This document shows, in pieces, positions 8,304 through 16,581 of a stretch of 64,000 bases of DNA (the first letter of the stretch is position 1; each line of letters opens with the position of its first letter). The stretch spans positions 1 through 64,000 of the forward strand of contig NZ_FTNT01000005.1 of the NCBI RefSeq assembly GCF_900156495.1. Direction: 5' to 3'. Made by a program: the position numbers and the translations under genes. This stretch comes from Williamsia sterculiae. GTDB taxonomy: Bacteria; Actinomycetota; Actinomycetes; Mycobacteriales; Mycobacteriaceae. Below the pieces are notes generated by a model. It was given only the letters and a program-made list of their open reading frames with translations. It was not told the DNA's origin and searched no databases.

Positions 8304-8768
8304 TCAGCGACCTTGTTCTCGGGTCCACGTACCGATCTTCGCGCAGTACCGCCACGCACCACCCTCGTGTCGGAAGTACATCGGCGACTCCGGGTAGGTG
8401 ACCGACGACGGGGCCTCAGTGCCGTCGGGTCGGATGAAGATCCGACGACCTTCGACATCAACGGTGGCGACATCACGATCCACCGTGATCCTGCCGATAG
8501 ATGACACATCGGTGCGTACCCATCCCATGCTGCGGTTAACCCGATTGAAGAATGGCCGATTCTCTAGGCACGTCGCTTGCTCCATTCCGTCGTAATCGCC
8601 CACATTCTCCATCCGCACATACTCGGACAAAGCGGACGAAATGTCTCGCCGTTCGTCGTCGGTCACCGTCCGTGAGCCGCCACTATCACACCCGACAACC
8701 GCTGCACCAAGCACACCAAGACAAGCTAGGATAGTCGCGCATTTACGGTTGTTAGGGGCGATATACAT
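8304..8768 (-). CDS. predicted lipoprotein
   Basis: 154 residues from ATG 8768. A basic stretch (PNNRK) and hydrophobic core lead to a lipobox ending at Cys27 (AAVVGC), so the mature protein should be membrane-anchored outside the cell. The mature part starts with a helix (DERRDISSALSEYVRMENVGDYDGMEQ) and then beta-rich sequence with two cysteines, resembling small DUF4878 or NTF2-like mycobacterial lipoproteins; that match is tentative. An upstream ATG at 8804 is possible, but the shorter form gives the better signal sequence. It is convergent with the secreted-protein gene at 7541. Confidence 0.65.
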   Translation of the reverse strand: MYIAPNNRKCATILACLGVLGAAVVGCDSGGSRTVTDDERRDISSALSEYVRMENVGDYDGMEQATCLENRPFFNRVNRSMGWVRTDVSSIGRITVDRDVATVDVEGRRIFIRPDGTEAPSSVTYPESPMYFRHEGGAWRYCAKIGTWTREQGR

Positions 8769-8943
8769 TGCGGGCCAGTACCTCTCCGGTGAGCAGATGC
8801 TCACATAGCCAGTCGCCTGCGTTTGGCTGACAGGTCGCTGTGAGAATATGTACGGTTACGGTATCAAGGGAACCGGGGCCGTTAAGCGCAGGCATTGCAC
8901 GAGCATCTGGTCCCACACATTTGGGTCGGGAGATGGGTGCCAT

Positions 8944-9150
8944 ATGAGTCAGACAGATCGCCTCCATACGTTCAGCACTCGACTAGAGAAACCCCTGATC
9001 AGAGAAATTCGGATGCATTCCGCACGAACCGGGACTCCGGTGCAGGTGTTGGTAGATCATGCAATGCGACGACTGCTGGCCGATCCCGAGTACGCCAGAC
9101 GACTCCGTCGAGGCGGCGCGATCCTCGTAGACACTGGCCCGACCGCATAG
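8944..9150 (+). CDS. small ribbon-helix-helix-like protein
   Basis: 68 residues from ATG 8944, after GGGAG at 8928-8932. The sequence LHTFSTRLEKPLIREIRMHSARTGTPVQVLVDHAMRRLLAD has a beta strand followed by two helices, the layout of ribbon-helix-helix regulators such as plasmid partition or antitoxin proteins. No toxin gene lies next to it, so it may be an orphan antitoxin or a leftover from a plasmid or integrated element; recombinase and XRE remnants follow within 2 kb. Confidence 0.5.
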   Translation: MSQTDRLHTFSTRLEKPLIREIRMHSARTGTPVQVLVDHAMRRLLADPEYARRLRRGGAILVDTGPTA

Positions 9151-9590
9151 AGAGTCTCCGTCGATTGACGTGCCGGATCTTATGAGATGGGCTGACCTTG
9201 CTGCCAGGCAGTGGATTTTCCTGACAAAGCGAGAGCTGAATCGGTTCTCGATTAGAATTGCCTCGACGCTGGTGCACGGATGCTGATGTTGACCGAGAAA
9301 AAGACCGACAACTCTGGCCGCTGAACTTACGAGCTAGGCCTGAGGTGGCTCGTTCAGGTCATGTCGATGCTGTAGGAGATGCTCCGTCTCGCGAGTGAGG
9401 TTTGAATACCATGACGTTCCTTCCGCCAAAAGCGTCTTATTCGAACCCCGCACAAGCGTCAGCGATCGCGGGGTCTTGTTGTGCGCCTCTGTAACGCTGA
9501 CCAACATACTGCCAGGCCGGTGATGCTGGTCGCGGTAGTAGCGTTCACCACGACTGAGCTGCTGGTCTGTGTGAGGGGCGTCGGTGTGGA
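9151..9590. other. gene-free stretch with a duplicated fragment
   Basis: I see no convincing gene. It contains the donor copy (9305-9427) of a fragment repeated at 19124-19244 and a weak hairpin with arms ACCCCGC (9445-9451) and GCGGGGT (9478-9484). Confidence 0.5.
9305..9427. repeat. fragment duplicated at 19124-19244
   Basis: The stretch from CCGACAACTCTGGCCGCTGA to CATGACGTT...CCGCC recurs about 9.8 kb downstream with roughly ten differences. No coding function is evident for it at either site. Confidence 0.75.
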
Positions 9591-10455
9591 TCATCTGGCG
9601 GAGCGAGGTGCCTCGGTCGCCGCCGCGATGATCTGTGTTGTCTCGTGCTGTGCCAGTAGGTGGACGAACGGCTCCTGGAGTTCAGCACTGGCGACGAGGC
9701 CGTCTTCCTCGAGGTAGATCCTCGTGAAGAAGCCTGGTTGAGCAGGCGACGTTCCGTGGGGGGTGCCAGAGTCGTAGAGCTGGGTGCAGTGGGCGGCAAG
9801 CTGGAGGGCATTGTCGTCGAGTTGCTGGATATCTGTCGTGGCTCTTGCGGTGGCGGCCAGTGACTTTTCGGCTGCCATGAGTTCATTGGTTATGCGCGCC
9901 ATGTCCGTTTTGAGAAGTGGGAGGGGGATGGCACCGTAGTGAGCAGCGAGCAGCTCTTCTCGCTGGTGCTCTAGACGGGCGATTGCTTTGCTGGCGGTCG
10001 TCTTGTCCCATTCGGCTTGGGCTTGCCGGTCGGCCAGCTCGACGTGAATGGCTGCGCGGATCTGCTCCACTTCGTCTTCCGTGAGCGCCAGCCGCGCGTA
10101 GAACCGGCTGATGCCTGCCTCGATTGCGTCGAGCCGTACGTAGCCGCGAGGGCAAGGGGCAGCCTTGTCTTTCTTGCCCATGCAGAAGTAGGCAGAAGTA
10201 GTAGGTGTAGGTGCCGCCACGCCCCTTGTTCTGGGAGAACACCATGCGTGAGCCGCAGCGCCCGCACCAGATACTGCCGCGAAGATAATTGTTATGGATG
10301 CAATCGCGTTCACCCGCTGAATTGTGAGCGTGGAGCACGTCCTGCACTTTGAGCCATGTCTCTATAGGGACAAGCGCCCCGTAACGCCTTCGCGATAGGC
10401 CTTACGGTAGATGACGATGCCCGCAAAGTATGGATTAGTGACTAACAAAACAAAC
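9591..10455 (-). pseudogene. large serine recombinase remnant (zinc-ribbon and coiled-coil part)
   Basis: Joined frames give VTNPYFAGIVIYRKAYREG, then VPIETWLKVQDVLHAHNSAGERD, then the recombinase zinc ribbon (IWCGRCGSRM...YYFC), then a long coiled-coil C-terminus ending at 9591. The catalytic N-terminal resolvase domain is absent. Frame breaks lie near 10365 and at 10182-10201, where a 10-bp tandem duplication interrupts the ribbon just before MGKKDKA. The gene once integrated a phage or element; it cannot now be catalytic. Confidence 0.8.
10182..10201. repeat. 10-bp tandem duplication disrupting the recombinase
   Basis: GCAGAAGTAG occurs twice head to tail (10182-10191, 10192-10201). Removing one copy restores the frame GTYTYYFC-MGKKDKA on the minus strand. 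Confidence 0.85.
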
Positions 10456-10579
10456 GTAATCGGAATAGTTCAACTCCGCGCCGATGGAGCCCTGTCGGAG
10501 GGCAGGTGTAAGAACACTTTCAGCGGACGAGATAGCGCCCGACGGTTGTTTTCGCCGGGTTTGGGTGAGCTGAGCTGTC

Positions 10580-10839
10580 CATGCCAGCCAACCATGACGA
10601 CACCTACCTCGATGATCTCGCGCGTGAGTTCGGCAGGCGAGTATGCGCTCGCCGCGAGGAGCTGGATCTTGACGCAGGAAGCAGCGTCGGTGATGACGGG
10701 TATCAGCGTGACGACCTACCAGAAGATTGAGAATGGTCATCGCATGCCGAGGCTGGAGAACGTGGTCAAGCTCGTTGATCGGCTCAGCATTGATAGCCGC
10801 GCGTTGTTTTTGGAGCTAGGTGACTTCTTGCCCGACTGA
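10580..10839 (+). pseudogene. XRE-type helix-turn-helix regulator with one frameshift
   Basis: From ATG 10580 the frame reads LAREFGRRVCARREELD. It then needs a one-base correction near 10667-10669 to continue LTQEAASVMTGISVTTYQKIENGHRMPRLENVVKLVDRLSID, a textbook XRE DNA-binding domain, ending at TGA 10839. The protein would have been about 85 residues, the size of a phage or element repressor. Together with the adjacent serine-recombinase remnant this is the ruin of an older integrated element. Confidence 0.7.
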
Positions 10840-11249
10840 CAGGAATCCGCCGTCCCTGGGCGCATGAGGCGGCGGAGCCCGCGTTAGCGTTCAACACCGT
10901 CAACTGCCGGCCACTGGTGCAGGACTTGAACGTCAGCGACGTGCCTCGATCGGACTAGCAAGACGGGAGGGCGAGGACACCTCCGTTGGCCTTGCGAGGC
11001 ACGTTCGAACTCAGCAGACCGTAACGATTCGGTCACAACACGCCAGGGTTGCGACCTTCGTTTCCTGCGAATTGCACGCTTGACCAGCGCAGTCTTATCC
11101 GGACCACGGTCCGTCGTCTTGACGCCTGTGACTATCGACTTGTCGTCAGCAAAGCACCGTGTCAATATTCGCCTCGTATAACGTCGCTTATACGCTCGAA
11201 TTTCTCCGAATTCGGACAATTGAGCCCTATGTGGTGGAGGTATGTGTCG
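10840..11249. other. no gene seen; leader region of the porin cassette
   Basis: I found no convincing coding sequence. The last 100 bases are more AT-rich and should hold the promoter of the mspA-type gene, but no clear -35/-10 pair stands out. Confidence 0.4.
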
Positions 11250-11900
11250 GTGCGCAGGTTGTCTCGGGTGTCGGTGGGGCTTGCAGGTGTATCCGTGGGT
11301 GTGGCAGGTCTGCTTGGGTTCGGCACGGCTGCCGGTAACGCGGCACCGACGCCAAACACGTTTGCTGATCACTCCGTGACTCGCACGACGGATGATGGGT
11401 GGCAGGTGACCGCGACCAAAGCCCGCGAAGTGGTGCATTCGGTGCGACCGTTGAACCAAAGTCCGTGGACCCGCGAAGGGTTTGTCTCGCTCCGTGCAGC
11501 CGGAACGATTGGTGGTGCGGGGCGGGCACCGGTGTCGGCGGGCACTGTGACTGGCGGATTCCAGGTCGGGTGCAATACCGACGTCACATCGGGTGCCACC
11601 ATCGGCATCTCTGGCGGCCCGAATGCCACGCTGAACGTGTCCTACCCACCCGCTCTCGGCCTGGGGGCGAGTGTGCAGCCGTCGATTTCGTCGGTGCTGC
11701 GACCCGGAACGATCGCTGATGTGTCGTTCGGGACGAAGAAGCTGTCGGCCACGACCGGAGCCATCAACGCCCGGGATGTGCACCTGCGGATCGACGGGTG
11801 TCTGGGTCCTGTCGTGCTGCGGGCGTATGTGACCGTTGCGATCTCTACTCCCACGAACGACGACACCGTCAACGTTTATGGGCAGCCCCACTACCTCTAA
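11250..11900 (+). CDS. MspA-family porin
   Basis: 216 residues. GTG 11250 is chosen because GGAGG (11236-11240) sits 9 bases upstream; ATG 11229 and GTG 11244 are alternatives. Residues 1-31 form a signal peptide. The mature protein shows the MspA pattern throughout: DHSVTRTTDDGWQVTATKARE, FQVGCNTDVTSGATIGISGG, a VSFGTKKLSATTGAINARDVHLRIDGCLGP block with the second conserved cysteine, and a C-terminal strand. Such porins form octameric channels across the mycolate outer membrane for small hydrophilic molecules. Here it heads a five-gene run ending in a giant toxin and its immunity gene, unlike usual porin settings. Confidence 0.85.
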   Translation: MRRLSRVSVGLAGVSVGVAGLLGFGTAAGNAAPTPNTFADHSVTRTTDDGWQVTATKAREVVHSVRPLNQSPWTREGFVSLRAAGTIGGAGRAPVSAGTVTGGFQVGCNTDVTSGATIGISGGPNATLNVSYPPALGLGASVQPSISSVLRPGTIADVSFGTKKLSATTGAINARDVHLRIDGCLGPVVLRAYVTVAISTPTNDDTVNVYGQPHYL

Positions 11901-11946
11901 GACCCACCAACCCCCATGACCCACTCGAAAAAGTAAGGAAACCAGG

Positions 11947-12360
11947 ATGAGTCGGAACAACCGTGTCCGCGCCGGAGTCACCGCCGCACTGATCGCGGCC
12001 GGTATCGGCACCGCTGCCGTGACGGGGACTGGTACCGCTTCGGCTGCCGATATCGTGCGCACGTCTACCGGGTTCAGTGTGTGGTTGACCCACGGTGAAA
12101 CGGTGGCTGCCGCCCGCAGTGGGCTCGCAAATTATCTCAACACCTCCGGCATTGCCGATCGTGTCGCCGGTCACGTGGAGTCGGACTCGCGGTATTACCC
12201 GACGCGCCACCATGTTCCCGGTCGACAGGGTGTCTACATCAATGCCCGCTACCAGCAGGTAGTCGACGAGGCCGCTGCGCACCCCAACGGCCGAATCGGC
12301 ATCTTGGTCACACCTCCCGGAACGTCCAAGACAGTCGTGATTGCACAGTACTGGCGCTAA
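11947..12360 (+). CDS. small secreted protein of unknown function
   Basis: 137 residues from ATG 11947, after AAGGA. Signal peptide 1-33 (basic SRNNRVR, alanine-rich core, cleavage after ASA). The mature 104 residues begin ADIVRTSTGFSVWLTHGETVAAARSGLANYL; secreted proteins of this general style occur in Rhodococcus and Gordonia, but I cannot name a domain. There are no cysteines. It lies 46 bp after the porin and 38 bp before a membrane-protein gene, which suggests one transcript and a periplasmic or surface job in the toxin cassette. Confidence 0.7.
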   Translation: MSRNNRVRAGVTAALIAAGIGTAAVTGTGTASAADIVRTSTGFSVWLTHGETVAAARSGLANYLNTSGIADRVAGHVESDSRYYPTRHHVPGRQGVYINARYQQVVDEAAAHPNGRIGILVTPPGTSKTVVIAQYWR

Positions 12361-12398
12361 GTCCGCCCCCACTATCTGAGCGCTGACAGGACACCACG

Positions 12399-12746
12399 AT
12401 GAGCACGCCAGCCACCCCCCGCTCAACGACACCGGCAGCAGTACCTGCCCATGCCCGGACCGACGCGCCGACGGCGGACTTTGCTGCCCCGAACCCAGCC
12501 GGTGACAGCGGTCGACGGTTGATGGTCTCGACCACATGGCGGTGGGTGTCGTTCGTTCTCGGCTGCGTCCTACTGGTGCTCTGTGCGTGGGCGCTCGGGC
12601 ATTGGATACCCAGGTGGACACGCGATTACGGCAGTGTGCTCGTCTTCCTCGGACTGTTCCTCGTCATGTCCATTGCTGGTCGCTGGTTCTGGGCCGGAAT
12701 CGACGCGGCACTCGGGAAGGTGATCAAGGGCAGCGACAGCCAATGA
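12399..12746 (+). CDS. two-helix membrane protein
   Basis: 115 residues from ATG 12399. Residues 1-45 are disordered, rich in proline, threonine and alanine. Two membrane helices follow (WVSFVLGCVLLVLCAWALGHW and VLVFLGLFLVMSIAGRWFWAGI) with a short basic tail (GKVIKGSDSQ). The stop overlaps the next start in ATGA, so it is translated together with the giant toxin gene. Its position between a secreted protein and the toxin suggests a membrane partner for export or anchoring; this is inference. Confidence 0.7.
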   Translation: MSTPATPRSTTPAAVPAHARTDAPTADFAAPNPAGDSGRRLMVSTTWRWVSFVLGCVLLVLCAWALGHWIPRWTRDYGSVLVFLGLFLVMSIAGRWFWAGIDAALGKVIKGSDSQ

Positions 12747-15700
12747 CCGTCACCATCTCTGCCGCATCCGCTCACACCGCCGCAGCATCAGCACGCCCTT
12801 GCACCCGGCGGTGGCGATCGGCAGTTGCTGCGGTGATGGCCGTGCTGCTTACCGTGCTCGGCGTGGGAGTAGCGGTGATCGCTGCGTGGAGTATCACCGC
12901 CACGACTGCGCATGCTGATGCCTTGTGTGACGCGATGCGCGCCCGGTTCGGCCCCGGATACCCGTGTATTTCCGTGCCGACGAATACGTTCACCCCGACC
13001 GCACCCACCGCCCCCGATACGACCGGAGCCAACGGCAGCACCGGCAGTGGCGGCCCGCAGGTTGGGTCGAACATCGGCCCAGGGCCGGGGGAGAGCAATG
13101 GCACACCCATCGTCCCGGTTCCCGACCAAGGGGTGCCCACCGTCACCGCACCCGGAACCGGTGGTAGTGGTAACGCCAACGGTTCGGGTGGTGGCACAGG
13201 TGGCGGAGGTACGCCCAACGGTGGTGGCGGTGTCCCTGGTGTGCCACCCCAGACCGGGGTACCGACAACAGTCCAACAACCGGCCCTGCCCACGTTGCCA
13301 CCGACCAGCAGCGGGGTGAGGCCCGCGCGACCGGCATCTCCACCAGACTCCACGCCGCCGTCTTCCCCATCCGAATTGGGTCAACGACCGCAGAGCCCTG
13401 GCGCAACGCAGAAGTCCGAGGTGGCGTCGCCGTCTGGTGGGTTCAGCGATCAGCAGTTGGGGATGTGGCTGACAGCGGCAGCAGCAGCGTTGGTCGCCGG
13501 GGCCACCAGCAGCCGGGCGGGTGGCCGGGGTCGGTACACGGCAATCGCTCGCGCCAGCGGCTACCCGTCAGTAGGCGCGGCGTTACGCAGTTGGTTGCCC
13601 GGTGGTGGGTCGGAGCGGGCCACGGTCGGTCCGTCGCAGTTGGTGTTGATCAATGATCCGACCAGTCCACGGGAATACGTGTTCCACGAGAACGTGCCCC
13701 CCGGTGGGCACATCAGCACCAACCCGGATGGGTCGGCCACGATCTATGACCGCAACGGCAACCCTGTCGAGCAGATCGGACGGCCGTGGGCCTACGACAG
13801 CCTCGGACGCGCGCAGCGCACCTGGTACACGGTCGACGACAACGGTGACCTCGTCCAACACGTCGACCCTGCCCCGAACGCGCTGTACCCGATCTTGGCC
13901 GATCCACCGGGTGACTCGCCGGGGGCGGGCAGCGCGCGCGCCGCCGATGAGGCATCAATGGACGCCTACGACCGGGAGTTTGGTGAGACCGCTCCGGCCA
14001 ATCCGAGTCCGGCAAATTTTCGGCAAGCTGATGAGCAGTCAATGGATGACTACGACACGGAGTTTAGTGGGACGGCCCCATCAAACCCGAGTCCGGCGGA
14101 CTTCCGGCAGGCCGATGAGCAGTCAATGGACGATTACGACACCGAGTACGGGGGTACGGCTCCGGCGGGTGCGGGCGATTTCCGGCAGGCCGATGAGCAG
14201 TCAATGGATGATGCGTTCCGCGCCGACTCGTCGGGCGGTGACTCGTCTACTGGTGATCCGTCGGCGGGTGATGCCAGCCGGGTGGGTGAGGTGTTACCGG
14301 CGGGGGTTGCGGTCCCGCAGCGTGGGGATACGACCACCTGGGAGGACGGTAATGGGTCGCAGCGATCGTTGACCATTGACCAGTACGGGCAGCGTGTGTG
14401 GACGACGCAGCAGTCCGACGGCACCGTTATCACCGTTACCGAGGGCGGTGGCAGCGACGGCGCGGACAAACCATGGACGCGCACCGAGATCACCCGTCCG
14501 GATGGTACGACAGATCAGGACTATGACAGTGACGGTGTCACTGGGTACACCTGGACCGACGACGACGGTGTTGATCACCGTCTCATGCAATACAGCGACG
14601 GTGATGTTGGGGAGCAAACGTTCTCCGGTGGCGATGAGGGTTCCCACCCACCGGAATCGACGATCACGCGCCAGAGCGGTGACGGGTCGCTGTTCGTCAC
14701 CACGAACGGTTATGACGGGTACAGCAGTCAGTACAGCAATATTCCCGATCCGAACGATGGTGGGTACAGCGAACGGGTCACCAATTCTGATGGGTCGGAA
14801 TCGTTCCAGCGTGTCACCGGTGGTAGCGACGGCGCCGACCGTCCGTCGGCGACCGGGTATTCGATTGGCACCGACGGTCTGCGGCGCGACTGGACCACCA
14901 GCCCGTCGGGGGTGACCGATGGCCGTGTGACCGGTCGTGACGGCAGTGATCAGGGCACATTCGGTATCGACGATCACGGAACATTCACGTTCCGGCCCAG
15001 CCAGCAATATTTGAGTGACAACGGCCTCGAGTCCCGCATCATCACGATCACCCCGAACGGGTGGGCGACCACGACCGACCGGGTACCGAATCTCGACACC
15101 CTGCAAACTCATATGACTCAGTTCGGGGAGCTGCCGTGGCAACACCCCGAGACTCCCGAACGTGGTGCGGCCCGTTTCGGAGCAGTCTGGCAGGCGATCA
15201 AGCAACCGTTCGATGTCCTCGGCGACGAAGTCGGTAACCACTTCTACGGACCGATTGCCCAAACCGTCACCAACCCCACCCAGCCCTACGTCGCACCGGA
15301 GGGCACCACTCACAGCCCCGGCGAAGTCGCGTGGTCTGCCGCCGAAATCGGTAGTCTGTTCATCCCCGGTGAGGGAGCGGCACGCGGTCTCGGTGCCGTC
15401 ACCGATGGTCTCCGCAGCCTCCGCGGTGCCGAGACGGCAGTACCAAAATTGCCCGAGGCGACACTGGCACCCCGCGGGAGTGTGATTTATCCGTCCGCGC
15501 CCATCGGAAGTACCCGCAACGAGGTACCCACCGTACTGCCCGGAAACAACCCAGCCATCATCAATGGAATGCCCTACAGTGGACACGCGATAGACAGGCT
15601 GCAGGGACGCGGAATTATGCCTTCCGTGGTACAGAATACGATTGACCACGGTATTAGCTATCCAGGTAGAACGCCTGATACTACCGTATTCTTCGATCCT

Positions 15701-15784
15701 GTAAATAACATATCGGTTATTCAAGATAACATCGACGGAACAATTATCAGCCTGTATCCGGGCCGGGCGAGGGGTGGACAATGA
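12743..15784 (+). CDS. giant secreted polymorphic toxin with C-terminal DUF4258-like domain
   Basis: 1,013 residues from ATG 12743 (ATGA overlap). Order: signal sequence or anchor at about 25-60; a short CDAMRARFGPGYPC module; a long Gly/Pro/Thr linker; a hydrophobic segment near 240 (LTAAAAALVAGATSS); a beta-repeat region of YD/Rhs style (DGSATIYDRNGNPV, AYDSLGRAQRTW, RPDGTTDQDYDSDG); four 26-28-residue acidic repeats; a pre-toxin segment (SAAEIGSLFIPGEGAARGLG); and a final 70-80 residues (YSGHAIDRLQGRGIMPSVVQNTI...PGRTPDTTVFFD...NISVIQDN) matching DUF4258-type toxins with a RelE/BECR-like fold, probably RNases. The toxin end is more AT-rich than the body. A dedicated small gene overlaps its stop. 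Confidence 0.8.
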   Translation: MTVTISAASAHTAAASARPCTRRWRSAVAAVMAVLLTVLGVGVAVIAAWSITATTAHADALCDAMRARFGPGYPCISVPTNTFTPTAPTAPDTTGANGSTGSGGPQVGSNIGPGPGESNGTPIVPVPDQGVPTVTAPGTGGSGNANGSGGGTGGGGTPNGGGGVPGVPPQTGVPTTVQQPALPTLPPTSSGVRPARPASPPDSTPPSSPSELGQRPQSPGATQKSEVASPSGGFSDQQLGMWLTAAAAALVAGATSSRAGGRGRYTAIARASGYPSVGAALRSWLPGGGSERATVGPSQLVLINDPTSPREYVFHENVPPGGHISTNPDGSATIYDRNGNPVEQIGRPWAYDSLGRAQRTWYTVDDNGDLVQHVDPAPNALYPILADPPGDSPGAGSARAADEASMDAYDREFGETAPANPSPANFRQADEQSMDDYDTEFSGTAPSNPSPADFRQADEQSMDDYDTEYGGTAPAGAGDFRQADEQSMDDAFRADSSGGDSSTGDPSAGDASRVGEVLPAGVAVPQRGDTTTWEDGNGSQRSLTIDQYGQRVWTTQQSDGTVITVTEGGGSDGADKPWTRTEITRPDGTTDQDYDSDGVTGYTWTDDDGVDHRLMQYSDGDVGEQTFSGGDEGSHPPESTITRQSGDGSLFVTTNGYDGYSSQYSNIPDPNDGGYSERVTNSDGSESFQRVTGGSDGADRPSATGYSIGTDGLRRDWTTSPSGVTDGRVTGRDGSDQGTFGIDDHGTFTFRPSQQYLSDNGLESRIITITPNGWATTTDRVPNLDTLQTHMTQFGELPWQHPETPERGAARFGAVWQAIKQPFDVLGDEVGNHFYGPIAQTVTNPTQPYVAPEGTTHSPGEVAWSAAEIGSLFIPGEGAARGLGAVTDGLRSLRGAETAVPKLPEATLAPRGSVIYPSAPIGSTRNEVPTVLPGNNPAIINGMPYSGHAIDRLQGRGIMPSVVQNTIDHGISYPGRTPDTTVFFDPVNNISVIQDNIDGTIISLYPGRARGGQ
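13946..14214 (+). repeat. four acidic 26-28-codon repeats inside the toxin gene
   Basis: GATGAG...TCAATGGA units start at 13946, 14030, 14114 and 14192 (periods 84, 84 and 78 bases), coding for variants of FRQADEQSMDDYDTE plus a GTAP...PSP spacer. The middle copies are nearly identical at DNA level, so copy number may vary. Confidence 0.8.
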
Positions 15785-16077
15785 ATTCCAGGCGCGACAC
15801 GTCAATGGAAACCACTGTGAACCACCTCGTAGTGCGTGCCGAACATGCGGTTGCCGCGTATCGGAACGGCGGGTCGCTCGACGAGCTTGCTTGGCGATTG
15901 GAAGACGTGATTCAAGCCTTGTCCAAGGTCGACTTTGCCAAAGCGCAGAAGCTAATCACCCAGTCGTGGGGGGACATAGAGATAATAAATGCAACCGCGC
16001 TACACAGAAATACGCCGTACGACCGCCAAGAAATTGAGGAGCTCATCGAAGAGTACTTCTCTATCCTCACAGCTTGA
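15781..16077 (+). CDS. probable cognate immunity protein of the DUF4258-type toxin
   Basis: 98 residues from ATG 15781, overlapping the toxin stop in ATGA; Met9 (15805) is an alternative start. Small, acidic and all-helical by appearance (VVRAEHAVAAYRNGGSLDELAWRLEDVIQALSKV, QEIEELIEEYFSIL), no signal peptide. Size, acidity, position directly after a toxin domain and tight coupling are the standard marks of an immunity gene; the sequence family is not recognised. Its base composition matches the AT-richer toxin end, as if the two moved together. Confidence 0.7.
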   Translation: MNSRRDTSMETTVNHLVVRAEHAVAAYRNGGSLDELAWRLEDVIQALSKVDFAKAQKLITQSWGDIEIINATALHRNTPYDRQEIEELIEEYFSILTA

Positions 16078-16198
16078 GGGGTGCTGTTGACCGCAACATG
16101 CCAAGAACTTGCCGTCACTGGCAGGTGTATCAGTCATCACTGGTCATCATTACCCACAACAACACACGCAAACTTTTCCCTAAGAGGAGACACGACTG

Positions 16199-16369
16199 AT
16201 GAAAATATTCCAATTACTAGAAGGGTTGTCGCCTCCGCTGGTCTTGGACTTCACGCTCCCTGAGGTGCGTCATGCAGTATTTGATGCCGTCGACGCCGAA
16301 ACTGTGTACAGAGCTATCTCCGCACAGTTCTGCGATTCGATTTGTACGTTTTGGTACCCCCACCCGTAG
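16199..16369 (+). CDS. short 56-residue gene, possibly a truncated immunity protein
   Basis: ATG 16199 follows a strong AAGAGGAGA (16182-16190) at 8 bases. The peptide (MKIFQLLEGLSPPLVLDFTL...) runs to TAG 16367 and would end CTFWYPHP. Good initiation signals on such a short product, within AT-richer DNA after a toxin-immunity pair, suggest either a real small protein or the start of a longer immunity gene that has been cut short. Confidence 0.45.
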   Translation: MKIFQLLEGLSPPLVLDFTLPEVRHAVFDAVDAETVYRAISAQFCDSICTFWYPHP

Positions 16370-16581
16370 TCGTGAGTACTAGGTCTGCGGTTCGTCGTCT
16401 CTGAACAACGGAGTATCCTCCCTAAATATGAACTGACCCTGCGACGACCTATGATCAATCCCAGATCGTCGCTTCTGACACCTGAGTGTTGCGCCTAGAT
16501 CTAATCGTAAAACCGCGCCTCATTAGCATTCTTCTCTACTGGCACGATGAGCATTGCGAGGAGCGAAGGGTAAAGTGAGGT

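Noticed and set aside
10884-12062. 392-codon minus-strand frame over the porin region
   Set aside because: It is antisense to a clear MspA-family gene and a signal-peptide protein; no recognisable domain.
13946-14214. Regularly spaced repeats resembling a CRISPR array
   Set aside because: Units are 78-84 bp, tandem without unique spacers, and in frame with a protein repeat. No cas genes are present. No CRISPR array was seen anywhere in the window.
12772-15805. Long minus-strand open frames opposite the giant toxin (up to 503 codons)
   Set aside because: They are shadows created by high-GC codon use; compositions are arginine/proline-rich or repetitive with no domains or initiation signals.
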